From assembly GCF_006065315.1 (NCBI RefSeq), contig NZ_CP040749.1, forward strand, positions 2,432,501 to 2,496,500: a DNA stretch of 64,000 bases. Reading direction: 5' to 3'. Below are positions 44,106-52,617 of the stretch, piece after piece. Source of the DNA: Aureibaculum algae (lineage in GTDB: Bacteria; Bacteroidota; Bacteroidia; Flavobacteriales; Flavobacteriaceae). The translations under genes and the position numbers were made by a program. A model generated the notes under the pieces. It was not told where the DNA came from and made no database searches. It worked only from the letters and a program-made list of their open reading frames with translations. How positions within the stretch are numbered: the stretch's first letter is position 1; each line of letters starts with the position of its first letter.

Positions 44106-44903
44106 TTAATCAGTATTTATAACGAATTGTTTAGAACTCGCATCAAATGTTACTAAATTGGAACTAAATAATGTGGAAACACTACCGTCAGCAATTAAAG
44201 TTTCAGTATCCCCAGCAATTAACCCTTTTTCATTCATTAATAATAATTCATCAGCCAATTGAAGGGCCAAAGAGATTTCATGTGAAGAGATTAAAACTGT
44301 TTTTTGATACTTTTTAGATAATGTTTTTAATAATTTAAAAATGGCAACTTTATTCTGAATATCTAAATGTGCCGTGGGTTCATCCAAAATGATAAGATCT
44401 GTATTCTGTGCCAAAGCTCTTGCTATCATTACTTTTTGTAACTGACCATCACTAAGTTCATTATACCTTTTATCAATTATATGTTTTATATTGGTTTGTG
44501 AAATCGCAAGATCAATAAAATTAATGTCATCTTCAGTTAAACTACCAATCCAATTGGTATAAGGCTGTCTTCCTAAGGCAATGAGTTCATATACGGTAAG
44601 GTTGCTTTCTGGAATTCTTTCCGTCATCACCAAGCTCATTTTTTTTGCCAAATCAATATTTGTTATAGACTCTAATGCTATAGCACCAATGAAAACAGTG
44701 CCATCTAGTTGCGGTTGCACCTTGGTTAACGTGCGAATTAATGTAGATTTACCAATTCCATTTTTTCCTAATAAACAAACAAATTGGCCTTTTGATAAGC
44801 TAATATTTATGTTATCAGCGATACAAAGTGTTTTCTTTTTATGTTGATAACCAATTTTTAAATTTTCGGTTTTTAATACGATATGTGAATGATTTGTAAT
44901 CAA
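44106..44903 (-). CDS. ABC transporter ATPase (iron-complex/cobalamin type)
   Basis: A 265-residue ATPase with Walker A LLGKNGIGKSTLIRTL (about residue 43), Q-loop, signature LSDGQLQKVMIARALA, Walker B LIILDEPTAHLD and the switch His in VLISSHEISLALQLAD. It belongs to the FecE/BtuD/FhuC group that powers uptake of siderophores, haem or cobalamin. The start is TTG in a TTGA overlap with the permease stop, so the three genes form one translationally coupled operon. Confidence 0.93.
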   Translation of the reverse strand: MITNHSHIVLKTENLKIGYQHKKKTLCIADNINISLSKGQFVCLLGKNGIGKSTLIRTLTKVQPQLDGTVFIGAIALESITNIDLAKKMSLVMTERIPESNLTVYELIALGRQPYTNWIGSLTEDDINFIDLAISQTNIKHIIDKRYNELSDGQLQKVMIARALAQNTDLIILDEPTAHLDIQNKVAIFKLLKTLSKKYQKTVLISSHEISLALQLADELLLMNEKGLIAGDTETLIADGSVSTLFSSNLVTFDASSKQFVINTD

Positions 44904-45928
44904 TAGCTATTTCTTTTTCTAATAAGCAGCCAAATTACTACAGGAGCACCAAACAAAGAGGTAACGGCATTAATAGGCAATGTATATTCACTGGTAGGTA
45001 ATTGGGCAATGGTATCGCTAAAGAGCATTATAATGGCTCCTATAATAGATACTGCTGGTAAAATAATTTTATGATCTGATGTTTTTATAATCAATTTTGT
45101 TAAATGAGGAACAGCGAGTCCAATAAAGGCAATTGGTCCAGAGAAAGCGGTTATAACGCCAGTAAGTAACCCCGTGACAACCATGGTCAAATTTCGTGTT
45201 TTCTTTAAGTTTACCCCCAAGCTCACCGCATAGTTCTCTCCTAATAGTAAACTGTTTAACGGTTTTATAATGGTGATTACCAGACCTAAGCTCAACACGG
45301 TAACAAATAATAGAATCAAGATCTCGCTCCATGCTAAGTTTCCTAAACTTCCAAAGGTCCAAAAAACATATTGTTGTAAGCTTTCGGCACTGCTAAAATA
45401 GGCAAGAATACTTATGATTGCAGCGGTAAAGCTTCCAAACATTAATCCTATAATAAGAATGGACATGGTATTTTTAATATTTCTAGCCACTAACATTACA
45501 ACAGACAATACAAAGAAAGCACCCAAACTGGCGGCAAGAGCAATTCCTATATTTGAAATGGATAGGGTAGCGGCAGCACCTGCAAAAGTAGAAGTGCCTA
45601 AGATTAATATGGCAACACCTAAACTTGCCCCAGAACTGATACCTAATACAAAAGGACCAGCAAGAGGATTTCTAAAAAGCGTTTGCATTAAAAGACCACT
45701 AATGGAAAGTCCTGACCCTACTAAAATGGCGGTAATAGACTTTGGCAATCGAAAATCAAGAATAATATCTTGCCAAGAACCTTTAATGGAATCATTACCA
45801 AATAATATCTTCACAATATCTTCAAGTGGAATATCAACAGAACCCAAACTAATATTTATAAGAAATGCTACCCCTAATAAACATAGCAACATTATAAACT
45901 TCAGACCATATGCACTTTGTAATCTCAA
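44900..45928 (-). CDS. FecCD-family ABC permease
   Basis: A 342-residue permease with about ten membrane helices of the BtuC/FecCD/FhuB family. Landmarks: LPKSITAILVGSGLSISGLLMQTLFRNPLAGPFVLGISSGASLG (key: RNPLAGPFVLGISSGAS), GENYAVSLGVNLKKTR, GPIAFIGLAVPHLTK (the conserved GPI-FIGL-PH motif) and a C-terminal GAPVVIWLLIRKR. It shares a TTGA overlap with both neighbours. The gene starts at TTG 45928; the ATG at codon 13 is a possible alternative. Confidence 0.93.
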   Translation of the reverse strand: MRLQSAYGLKFIMLLCLLGVAFLINISLGSVDIPLEDIVKILFGNDSIKGSWQDIILDFRLPKSITAILVGSGLSISGLLMQTLFRNPLAGPFVLGISSGASLGVAILILGTSTFAGAAATLSISNIGIALAASLGAFFVLSVVMLVARNIKNTMSILIIGLMFGSFTAAIISILAYFSSAESLQQYVFWTFGSLGNLAWSEILILLFVTVLSLGLVITIIKPLNSLLLGENYAVSLGVNLKKTRNLTMVVTGLLTGVITAFSGPIAFIGLAVPHLTKLIIKTSDHKIILPAVSIIGAIIMLFSDTIAQLPTSEYTLPINAVTSLFGAPVVIWLLIRKRNSY

Positions 45929-47058
45929 TTTAATTTTTGTAGATATACAGGTTCATAGGTAGGTAATAAATCAGGATGTGTAATTTTAATAATGTCTTTC
46001 AAAACAATATGAGGTTGCACGGGAGCCAATTCGTAATACAATGCTCCGCCTGCTGCCCCTTTTTTCTGAGTAAAGGAAAATACCTTATTGTTCTTAAAAG
46101 CATCAAATTTCACATAATGCTCGTTGGCTTGTTCTAACTGCTCTAAGCTAGAATAATGACCTGGAGCTATCCATAATTCAGCATGTTGACCTTTATCATA
46201 AACAGATTCAAAACTGAGTGATAAACTTCCTTTTCCTTTTGTATCTGCCCAAAGGTAATTGGTGTTGGCATCTTTTAAGAATTTTGCTACAAAACTTTCG
46301 CCAGCAGGTAAATTCCATACATCTTTGTAAAGTACACCAGAGAGGATGGATGGTTTTGTCGTCGCTTTTGTTGCTATGGCGACTGCATCTTTATAATCTG
46401 CTTCAATAGCCGTGAAAATACTGTCTGCTTCTTTTTCTTTATCGAAAAATACCGCAAAAAATTTAATCCATTCTGCTCTACCTAGTGGTGTTTCTTCTAA
46501 CCAATCACCATTTAATACAACGGGAATTCCAGCTTTTTCAATGGTATTGAACATTTTATTGTTATTGCTCATTGAAAAACCAATCAAAAGTTCAGGGGCT
46601 ATATCTAATAAAATTTCTGTATTGATACTTTCTTCATTACCCAGTTCAGTAATTAGATTTAAATCAATCCTATTACGGGTTTTGGAAGAAGAAATGTATT
46701 TTAAATTAGGAAAACCAATTAATGCATCTTCTTCTCCTAATAACTCTAACATAGGAATATGAGTAGTAGAAGTAACGACGACTTTCTCAACAGGGGTTCT
46801 AATTATTTTAAGTGTTTTTAAACTATCAGGTATATTGTTTCCTTTTGGAATAATGAGATACTCCAAAGCTTCTTCTGCATTGGGGTATGGGGTTTTAATG
46901 ATTAATTTTTTAAAACCATCAAAATACTGTATATCAAATCCTTGAGCGTACGTAACTGAAGTGTTTGTATTTATTTTAGGTGAAGGCTTTTGCTCTTGTT
47001 TACAAGCGATAAATAGAACGACTGTACTAAGAAACAGTAGTGATTTAATAATTTTCAT
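45925..47058 (-). CDS. ABC transporter substrate-binding lipoprotein (BtuF/FecB type)
   Basis: A 377-residue lipoprotein (MKIIKSLLFLSTVVLFIAC, Cys19) with the two-lobed class III binding-protein pattern: KVVVTSTTHIPMLELLGEEDALIGFP, EILLDIAPELLIGFS, GIPVVLNGDWLEETPLGRAEWIKFFAVFF (parts cited as landmarks), and a C-terminal HIVLKDIIKITHPDLLP. It is the first gene of the importer operon. The ligand (corrinoid, haem or siderophore) cannot be read from sequence; no TonB receptor and no cobalamin riboswitch is seen nearby. The upstream side is the 1.3-kb repeat array. Confidence 0.9.
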   Translation of the reverse strand: MKIIKSLLFLSTVVLFIACKQEQKPSPKINTNTSVTYAQGFDIQYFDGFKKLIIKTPYPNAEEALEYLIIPKGNNIPDSLKTLKIIRTPVEKVVVTSTTHIPMLELLGEEDALIGFPNLKYISSSKTRNRIDLNLITELGNEESINTEILLDIAPELLIGFSMSNNNKMFNTIEKAGIPVVLNGDWLEETPLGRAEWIKFFAVFFDKEKEADSIFTAIEADYKDAVAIATKATTKPSILSGVLYKDVWNLPAGESFVAKFLKDANTNYLWADTKGKGSLSLSFESVYDKGQHAELWIAPGHYSSLEQLEQANEHYVKFDAFKNNKVFSFTQKKGAAGGALYYELAPVQPHIVLKDIIKITHPDLLPTYEPVYLQKLN

Positions 47059-47223
47059 TGAACGATTTTTGTCATTACAAATGTATTAAAAATTAGAGGA
47101 TAATACATGCCATTTTTTGTTAACCTGTCATTGCGAGGAGCATAACGGAATTTCCTTCAGTTAGCACTTGTGTTTTTATGCGACGTGGCAATCTGTTAAT
47201 CGCTCCTCGGTACTCATTCAATC

Positions 47224-47262
47224 AAAAACACTCCCCTTAGCCCCTCTCAAGAGGGGAATTTG
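47224..47262 (+). repeat. B element copy 1 (GC-rich hairpin)
   Basis: CCCCTCT (47241-47247) and AGAGGGG (47250-47256) form a perfect 7-bp stem with a 2-nt loop. Near-identical copies lie at 47540-47577, 47970-48008 and 48260-48297; each ends in GAATTTG 3-4 nt before an A element. A diverged inverted relative lies at 29787. Confidence 0.85.
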
Positions 47263-47368
47263 TTCGTCATTGTGAGGAGCTTAACGAAATTATTTATGAT
47301 AGTACTTACATCATAAGTGACGTGGCAATCTCATTTATGATACTCCAATGTCAATTTAATTATAACTC

Positions 47369-47440
47369 TATTTTTAAAATTTTGGAATTTTAGATTTGTT
47401 TTTTATTTGAGATTTGAGATTTGAATTTTGGAATTTGTTC
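47369..47440 (+). repeat. C element copy 1 (AT-rich spacer)
   Basis: AT-rich segment beginning ATTTTTAAAATTTTGGAATTT with internal GAGATTTG repeats. Other copies: 47686-47755, 47861-47907 (shortened) and 48117-48161 (shortened). Length differences come from loss of GAGATTTG-type subunits. Confidence 0.8.
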
Positions 47441-48397
47441 GTCATTGCGAGGAGCATAGCGGGAATTTCTTCAATTGGTACTTGTATTTTTTACGCGAAT
47501 TGGCAATCTGTTTATTGTTACTTAGAATTAAATTGATTTAAAACACTCCCCTTAGCCCCTCTCAAGAGGGGAATTTGTTCGTCATTGCGAGGAGCTTAAC
47601 GAAATTATTTATGGTAGTACTTACATCATAAGTGACGTGGCAATCTCATTAATTATACTTCAATGCCAATTTAATTACAACTCTATTTTTAAAATTTTGG
47701 AATTTGAGATTTGTTTTTTATTTGAGATTTGAGATTTGAATTTTGGAATTTGTTCGTCATTACGAGGAGCATAATGGAAATTTCTTTTATTTTTACTTGT
47801 GTTTTTTATGCGACGTGGCAATCTCATTAATGATACTCCAATGTCAATTTAATTATACTCTATTTTTAAAATTTTGGAATTTGAGATTTGAATTTTGGAA
47901 TTTGTTCGTCATTGCGAGGAGAATTAATTATGTCTTCGGTCAATTGGTTTTGCTTTTGTTATTCAGTTCAAAAACACTCCCCTTAGCCCCTCTCAAGAGG
48001 GGAATTTGTTCGTCATTGCGAGGAGCATAACGAAATTATTTATGATAGTACTAACATCATAAGTGACGTGGCAATCTCATAAATTATACTTCAATGCCAA
48101 TTTTATTATAACTCTATTTTTAAAATTTTGGAATTTGAGATTTGAATTTTGGTATTTGTTCGTCATTGCGAGGAGCATAATGGAAATTTCTTTGATAGGT
48201 ACTAATAATTCAAGCGACGTGGCAATCTGCTCATTGTTACTTAGAATTAAATTGATTAAAAACACTCCCCTTAACCCCTCTCAAGAGGGGAATTTGATTG
48301 TCATTGCGAGGAGCAGAATGAAATTATTTTCGATTAGTACTTGTGTTTTTATGCGACGTGGCAATCTCATAAATGATACTTGAATACCAATTTTATC

Positions 48398-49174
48398 CTA
48401 AACCCTCACCACAAAAGCCTCTTTCTCTTGTTCTTTTCTAAAGAATACAATGCCCCAATAAAAAGTATCTATACTAACGGTAACACTTGCGTGGTTTTTA
48501 ATATATTTCCACGCTTCTGACATGCCTTTGCTCCAATAAATATCATCAAATATAAAGACAGATTCATTATGGATATGTGGTAAACAGGCTAGAAAATAAT
48601 CGATGGTGGCTTGTTTCTGATGGTTTCCGTCAAAATAGATAAGGTCAAAGGTGTTATTTTTTAACACGTTAGGTAAGGTCTCAGCAAAGCTTCCGATCTC
48701 GAGGTCAATATTTTTTAACCCAAATGTTTCAAAACTATCTATTGCAATTTGAGCGGTATTAGGGCAACCTTCTAAGGTCGTAATTGAATGAGTTGACTTT
48801 GCCATTCGCATCGCTGCCGTTGAAATCCCTAATGAAGTTCCAATTTCTAAAGTGTGTTGAATATCAAAATAAGCTACGAGTCTTCCTAATAATTGTGCTC
48901 TTTTTAGGGTGATACCTGCATTTTTTGCAATATCTGTGACTTTTCGTTCCTTTTTATCCAAGGCTTTTGAACCTGCTCCAAAATCTTTAACCGTGATACT
49001 GGCGTTATTCTTTACTAAAGAATGTCTATAATCACGTAATTTTGAATACCAAGGTTTCTCTGTTTTATCGTAAAAACAATCCGTTAACAACTTAAAAACA
49101 AAAGGAGAATGCACCCCATGTTGATTTGTCGATTTAAATAAAAAGTTAAAAAAATATTTAATTTGAAATAGCAT
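48398..49174 (-). CDS. Class I SAM-dependent O-methyltransferase
   Basis: A 258-residue protein from ATG 49174 (MLFQIKYFFNFLFKSTNQHG). Residues HGVHSPFVFKLLTDCFYD and the RLVAYFDIQHTLEIGTSLGIS SAM loop (about residue 105; EIGTSLGIST), followed by ITTLEGCP, FDLIYFDGNHQKQAT and VFIFDDIYWSKGMSEAW, place it in the family of tRNA/caffeoyl-CoA-type methyltransferases. Target unknown. It is divergent from the polysaccharide export gene and its stop lies 31 bp from the repeat array. Confidence 0.87.
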   Translation of the reverse strand: MLFQIKYFFNFLFKSTNQHGVHSPFVFKLLTDCFYDKTEKPWYSKLRDYRHSLVKNNASITVKDFGAGSKALDKKERKVTDIAKNAGITLKRAQLLGRLVAYFDIQHTLEIGTSLGISTAAMRMAKSTHSITTLEGCPNTAQIAIDSFETFGLKNIDLEIGSFAETLPNVLKNNTFDLIYFDGNHQKQATIDYFLACLPHIHNESVFIFDDIYWSKGMSEAWKYIKNHASVTVSIDTFYWGIVFFRKEQEKEAFVVRV

Positions 49175-49222
49175 GTTTATATTTTTAACCTGCAAAATTA
49201 AGGATAATAGAGATTTTAAAAT

Positions 49223-49230
49223 TATATTTG
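49223..49230 (+). promoter_or_regulatory. Candidate -7 box of the polysaccharide locus
   Basis: TATATTTG matches TAnnTTTG and lies 21 bp before the export gene ATG at 49251. Confidence 0.45.
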
Positions 49231-49250
49231 CCGACAAGTTAAAAAAACTA

Positions 49251-50042
49251 ATGCTACGTACCATTTTAATCATATTAAGTTTAGGTTTATTACTAAGTTC
49301 TTGTATTCCTAAAAAAGAATTGACCTATTTTCAGGGAGAACCTTCTGCGAATAAAGAAATGTATAAAATCTTAAATGAACCTTATAAACTGCAGGTTAAT
49401 GATATTTTAGATATTAAAATAAAAGCCAATGACGAAACATTGGTGGCGTTATTTAATCAGTCTGTAAGTCAAAACATTGGTAATGCTGGTCAAGTGAATG
49501 CAGATCAATTTTATTTAAGTGGTTATACCATAGACCGTCATGGAAATATCAGAATTCCTTATATAGGTGAGCTAAATGTATTAGGGTATACGGAGAAAGA
49601 AGTGCGAGAGAAAATGGAGTCTGAATTAGCTAAGTATTTTAAAGATCTTGATGATGTTTTTATCACGGTTAAATTAGCAGGCATTCGTTTTACGGTATTG
49701 GGTGAAGTTTCAAGGCCAGGTGCAATAGTTTTATTTCAAAATCAAGTAAATATAGTGGAAGCCATTGCCAGTGCAGGTGATATAGCAATTACAGGTGACC
49801 GCAAAAGAGTAACCATTGTGAGAAAACAAATAGATGGTACCAAAAAAATAAGGTTGGATTTAACAGATATAAATGTTTTTTCTTCCGATGACTATTATAT
49901 TCAATCGAATGATGTTATTTATATTGAACCCTTGAAACAAAAATCTTGGGGTACAGGTACTACCGGTGTACAAACCTTTACGACTATCGTATCTGTATTG
50001 TCTTTTGTGACCACCACTATTTTATTAGCTAAAACTTTATAA
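49251..50042 (+). CDS. Wza-like outer-membrane polysaccharide export lipoprotein
   Basis: A 263-residue protein from ATG 49251 with lipoprotein signal (MLRTILIILSLGLLLSSC, Cys18). It has a polysaccharide-export (Poly_export) domain (YKLQVNDILDIKIKANDETL) and an SLBB domain (VKLAGIRFTVLGEVSRPGAI, about residues 142-161). A C-terminal hydrophobic segment (TFTTIVSVLSFVTTTILLAKTL) could be the membrane anchor. It builds the outer-membrane channel for capsule or exopolysaccharide. The kinase gene follows after 6 bp. Confidence 0.92.
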   Translation: MLRTILIILSLGLLLSSCIPKKELTYFQGEPSANKEMYKILNEPYKLQVNDILDIKIKANDETLVALFNQSVSQNIGNAGQVNADQFYLSGYTIDRHGNIRIPYIGELNVLGYTEKEVREKMESELAKYFKDLDDVFITVKLAGIRFTVLGEVSRPGAIVLFQNQVNIVEAIASAGDIAITGDRKRVTIVRKQIDGTKKIRLDLTDINVFSSDDYYIQSNDVIYIEPLKQKSWGTGTTGVQTFTTIVSVLSFVTTTILLAKTL

Positions 50043-50048
50043 TAGATA

Positions 50049-52505
50049 ATGAAGCAATTAGATAAATTTAATCTTAATGTTAATGATATAAAATCTTTTG
50101 ACATCAAGGAATACATTTTTAAAGTACTTTCACATTGGAAGCTGTTTTTAGTGATGTTATTTTTAGGAGTGCTTATTGCGTTTTATGTAAATAAACGGGC
50201 AGTACGTTTGTATAGCCTAGATAGTATTATCACCGTTAAAGAAGAGCAAAATCCGCTATTTAATTCGAGTACAAATATTGCCTTTAATTGGGGTGGGCCA
50301 AGTGATAAAGTGGAGAGTATCATTACCATATTACAATCGAGAACCCATAATGAAAAGGTGGTCAGAAAATTGGAGTACTACGTCAATTATTTGCAAGATG
50401 GGAGTTTTAGAAAAGAAGATGTATATGGCAAGGTGCCCTTTTCAATTTCAATGGATACGTTGAGTTATCAGCTTTTAAATACACCTATTAAATTGGAGTT
50501 CCTAGAAGATAATGAAGTGATGGTTTCTGTAGATTTTGAGGAAGAAAAATTTTCTTTAATTAATTATAATTCCAATGTCACGGAAAGTTACCATACAAAT
50601 GAAAACAAATTTTCAGAAACATTCAAGATAAATAGTATAATAAAAACACCTTTTTCTGAATTTAGAATTACCCCGAAAAGAGTAGGTGCTAATTTGGAAA
50701 ATTCTACTTATTATATCGTATTTTCAGATTTTAACGGAACGGTTAAAAAATATCAGAATATAAAGGTAAGTAGCAAAAAAGATGGTACTTCTATCATTGA
50801 ATTGGTATTGACTGGTGCAAATAAAAAGAGAATTGAAGATTACATCAACACTTCCGTATCGGTGTTGGATATCGACCAACAAAAACAGAAAATTGAATAT
50901 GCCCTGAGAACTAAAAGGTATATTGATACCGTTTTTCATGATGCGTCTACAAATCTTAAAAAAATTGAAGAAGACTTAGGGAATTTTAAACAACAAAGTG
51001 GGGTTTATGATTTAAGTTCACAGGGGCAAAGTCTATTAGACGGAGTTACTGAATTAGACAGGCAGCAGCAAGAAGTGAATGATCGGTTACAGTATTATGA
51101 CAGTTTAGAAGGTTATATTACTTCTAATGATGAAATTGGGCAGGACATCCCCGCACCTGTAAATTTAGGTATTGAAGATGCCAATATTACCAAAAATATT
51201 GTAGAGTTAGTAGAACTGTCTAAACAAAAAAAGAACTTAGAACAAACGGTAACACCAGATTATCCTCCATTAAAAAATATTAAAGACAATATTGATATTA
51301 CGCGTAATGTGGTGTTGGAAAATTTGTCTAATTTAAAAAGTCAAACCATAACTAACCTTAATAATATTAAACGCAGAATGGGGACGTTTAATTCTCGTTT
51401 AAATACCTTACCAAAAAAAGAACAAGGGTTGATTAAATATGAACGTAATTACAACATAACGGCTACTAATTACGAATATTTAAAACAAAAGCAATATGAA
51501 GCAGGTACGGCTATTGCAGCAAATGTTTCAGATATAAAAATATTAGATAAAGCAAAAGATGTAGGGCAAGGCCCTATTAGCCCAAACACTAGGTTTAATT
51601 ATTTAGTGGGAGCCTTATTAGGGCTGGGCTTACCGTTTATTTACATTTTGATTAGAGAAGGTTTAAATAATAAAATAATAACAGTTGAAGAAATAGAAAA
51701 AACCTATAAAATACCAGTATTAGGAGTTATTGGGAGTGGTAAAATAGAGAGTTATTTAGCGGTGTTTGATAGTCCAAAATCATCGTTGTCTGAATCGTTT
51801 CGAGCCTTACGTTCTAATATCCAATTCTTATTTAAAAAAGGAGGAAACTCTAAAACGGTTGTTATTACTTCTTCCGTGAGTGGAGAAGGTAAAACTTTAT
51901 GTTCAATCAATATGGCATCTGTTTTTGCCATGAGTGACAAAAAAACCATATTAATTGGATTGGACCTTAGAAAACCAAAATTACATGATGATTTTGATGT
52001 AAGTAATGAAACAGGTGTTGTTAATTATTTGATTGGTCAAAAAGAATTGAGCGAAGTAATCCAAACGACAAGAATTCCAAATTTAGACATTATCACTTCA
52101 GGTCCCATTCCACCGAATCCGTCTGAGTTATTGATTAGTGATCAGGCTGAAGAAATGATGGTGTATTTAAAAGAAAATTATGACTATATTATCATAGATA
52201 CACCTCCGGTAGGTTTGGTAGCTGATGCTATAGAACTCTTTAAATATGCTGACGCTATTATGTATATCATCAGACAAAATTATACCCAACGAGGTATGCC
52301 TAAGATGATTGATGATAAATATATAAATGGTGAAGTAAAAAATATCAGTTATGTATTAAATGATTTTAAAATAAAAGACACTTATGGTTACGGCTACGGT
52401 TACGGCTATGGTTATGGATACGGTTATGGTGGTTATGGTAAATATAATAATGGTTATCATTCCAATGAAAAATTACATTGGTTAAAAAAGTTATTTAAAA
52501 AATAA
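50049..52505 (+). CDS. Wzc-like polysaccharide co-polymerase with tyrosine kinase domain
   Basis: An 818-residue inner-membrane protein with a Wzz domain (first helix about residues 31-50), a long coiled-coil periplasmic part (about 280-480), a second helix (about 520-545) and a cytoplasmic BY-kinase. The kinase has Walker A SSVSGEGKTLCSIN (about 606), Walker A' GLDLRKPKLHDDF and Walker B IIIDTPPVGLVAD. The tail (about 777-800) is an almost perfect run of Tyr-Gly pairs, a Tyr cluster for autophosphorylation. It controls chain length and export with the Wza-like protein. Confidence 0.94.
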   Translation: MKQLDKFNLNVNDIKSFDIKEYIFKVLSHWKLFLVMLFLGVLIAFYVNKRAVRLYSLDSIITVKEEQNPLFNSSTNIAFNWGGPSDKVESIITILQSRTHNEKVVRKLEYYVNYLQDGSFRKEDVYGKVPFSISMDTLSYQLLNTPIKLEFLEDNEVMVSVDFEEEKFSLINYNSNVTESYHTNENKFSETFKINSIIKTPFSEFRITPKRVGANLENSTYYIVFSDFNGTVKKYQNIKVSSKKDGTSIIELVLTGANKKRIEDYINTSVSVLDIDQQKQKIEYALRTKRYIDTVFHDASTNLKKIEEDLGNFKQQSGVYDLSSQGQSLLDGVTELDRQQQEVNDRLQYYDSLEGYITSNDEIGQDIPAPVNLGIEDANITKNIVELVELSKQKKNLEQTVTPDYPPLKNIKDNIDITRNVVLENLSNLKSQTITNLNNIKRRMGTFNSRLNTLPKKEQGLIKYERNYNITATNYEYLKQKQYEAGTAIAANVSDIKILDKAKDVGQGPISPNTRFNYLVGALLGLGLPFIYILIREGLNNKIITVEEIEKTYKIPVLGVIGSGKIESYLAVFDSPKSSLSESFRALRSNIQFLFKKGGNSKTVVITSSVSGEGKTLCSINMASVFAMSDKKTILIGLDLRKPKLHDDFDVSNETGVVNYLIGQKELSEVIQTTRIPNLDIITSGPIPPNPSELLISDQAEEMMVYLKENYDYIIIDTPPVGLVADAIELFKYADAIMYIIRQNYTQRGMPKMIDDKYINGEVKNISYVLNDFKIKDTYGYGYGYGYGYGYGYGGYGKYNNGYHSNEKLHWLKKLFKK
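52386..52440 (+). repeat. In-frame Tyr-Gly codon repeat of the kinase tail
   Basis: A run of TAC/TAT-GGN hexamers encodes alternating Tyr and Gly, about ten times, at the 3' end of the Wzc-like gene. The tract is a simple repeat with synonymous variation and could change length by slippage in steps of two residues without a frameshift. Confidence 0.8.
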
Positions 52506-52541
52506 TTTTTCAAGAAAATTGACGTTTGTTTAAACATTAAT

Positions 52542-52609
52542 GAGATTGCCACAGGCACTTTAAATTTGTAGTCTAATTATTAAGCTACTTGAATGCCTTC
52601 GCAATGACA
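52542..52609 (-). repeat. Inverted single copy of the A element
   Basis: The gap before the dehydrogenase gene holds GAGATTGCCAC (52542-52552) and GCAATGACAA (to 52610), which are the reverse complement of the ends of the A element at 47.1-48.4 kb; the middle is diverged. It lies between cotranscribed polysaccharide genes and ends 8 bp before the ATG at 52618. Confidence 0.7.
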
Positions 52610-52617
52610 ATTGTAAA

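Larger units (their letters stand above)
47127..48367 (+). repeat. Composite array: nine A elements with alternating B and C spacers
   Basis: The 1.3-kb gap between the importer operon and the methyltransferase holds no credible gene. Element A (about 67 bp, from GTCATTGCGAGGAGC to GTGGCAATCT) occurs at 47127, 47266, 47441, 47581, 47756, 47908 (degenerate, right end lost), 48012, 48162 and 48300, always in the same orientation. Between copies sits either element B (ACACTCCCCTTAGCCCC... hairpin) or element C (AT-rich TTTTGGAATTTGAGATTTG). The order is A-B-A-C-A-B-A-C-A-C-A-B-A-C-A-B-A. The ends ATTGC and GCAAT of A are complementary, so A can fold into an imperfect stem. Confidence 0.92.

Noticed and set aside
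45414..45962. A 182-codon plus-strand frame opposite the ABC permease
   Set aside because: It is the complement of a well-supported FecCD permease and has the low-complexity composition of a shadow frame.
47059..47126. Cobalamin riboswitch before the importer operon
   Set aside because: No B12-box-like or multi-helix conserved core was visible in the short leader before the array.
47127..48367. CRISPR array
   Set aside because: The repeated unit is ~67 bp with internal variation, and the 'spacers' are only two recurring sequences (B and C), not unique. No cas gene is in the window.
47743..48383. Open frames of about 95-106 codons inside the repeat array
   Set aside because: They are made only of the A, B and C repeats, recur as partial copies of each other, and show no family sequence or start context.
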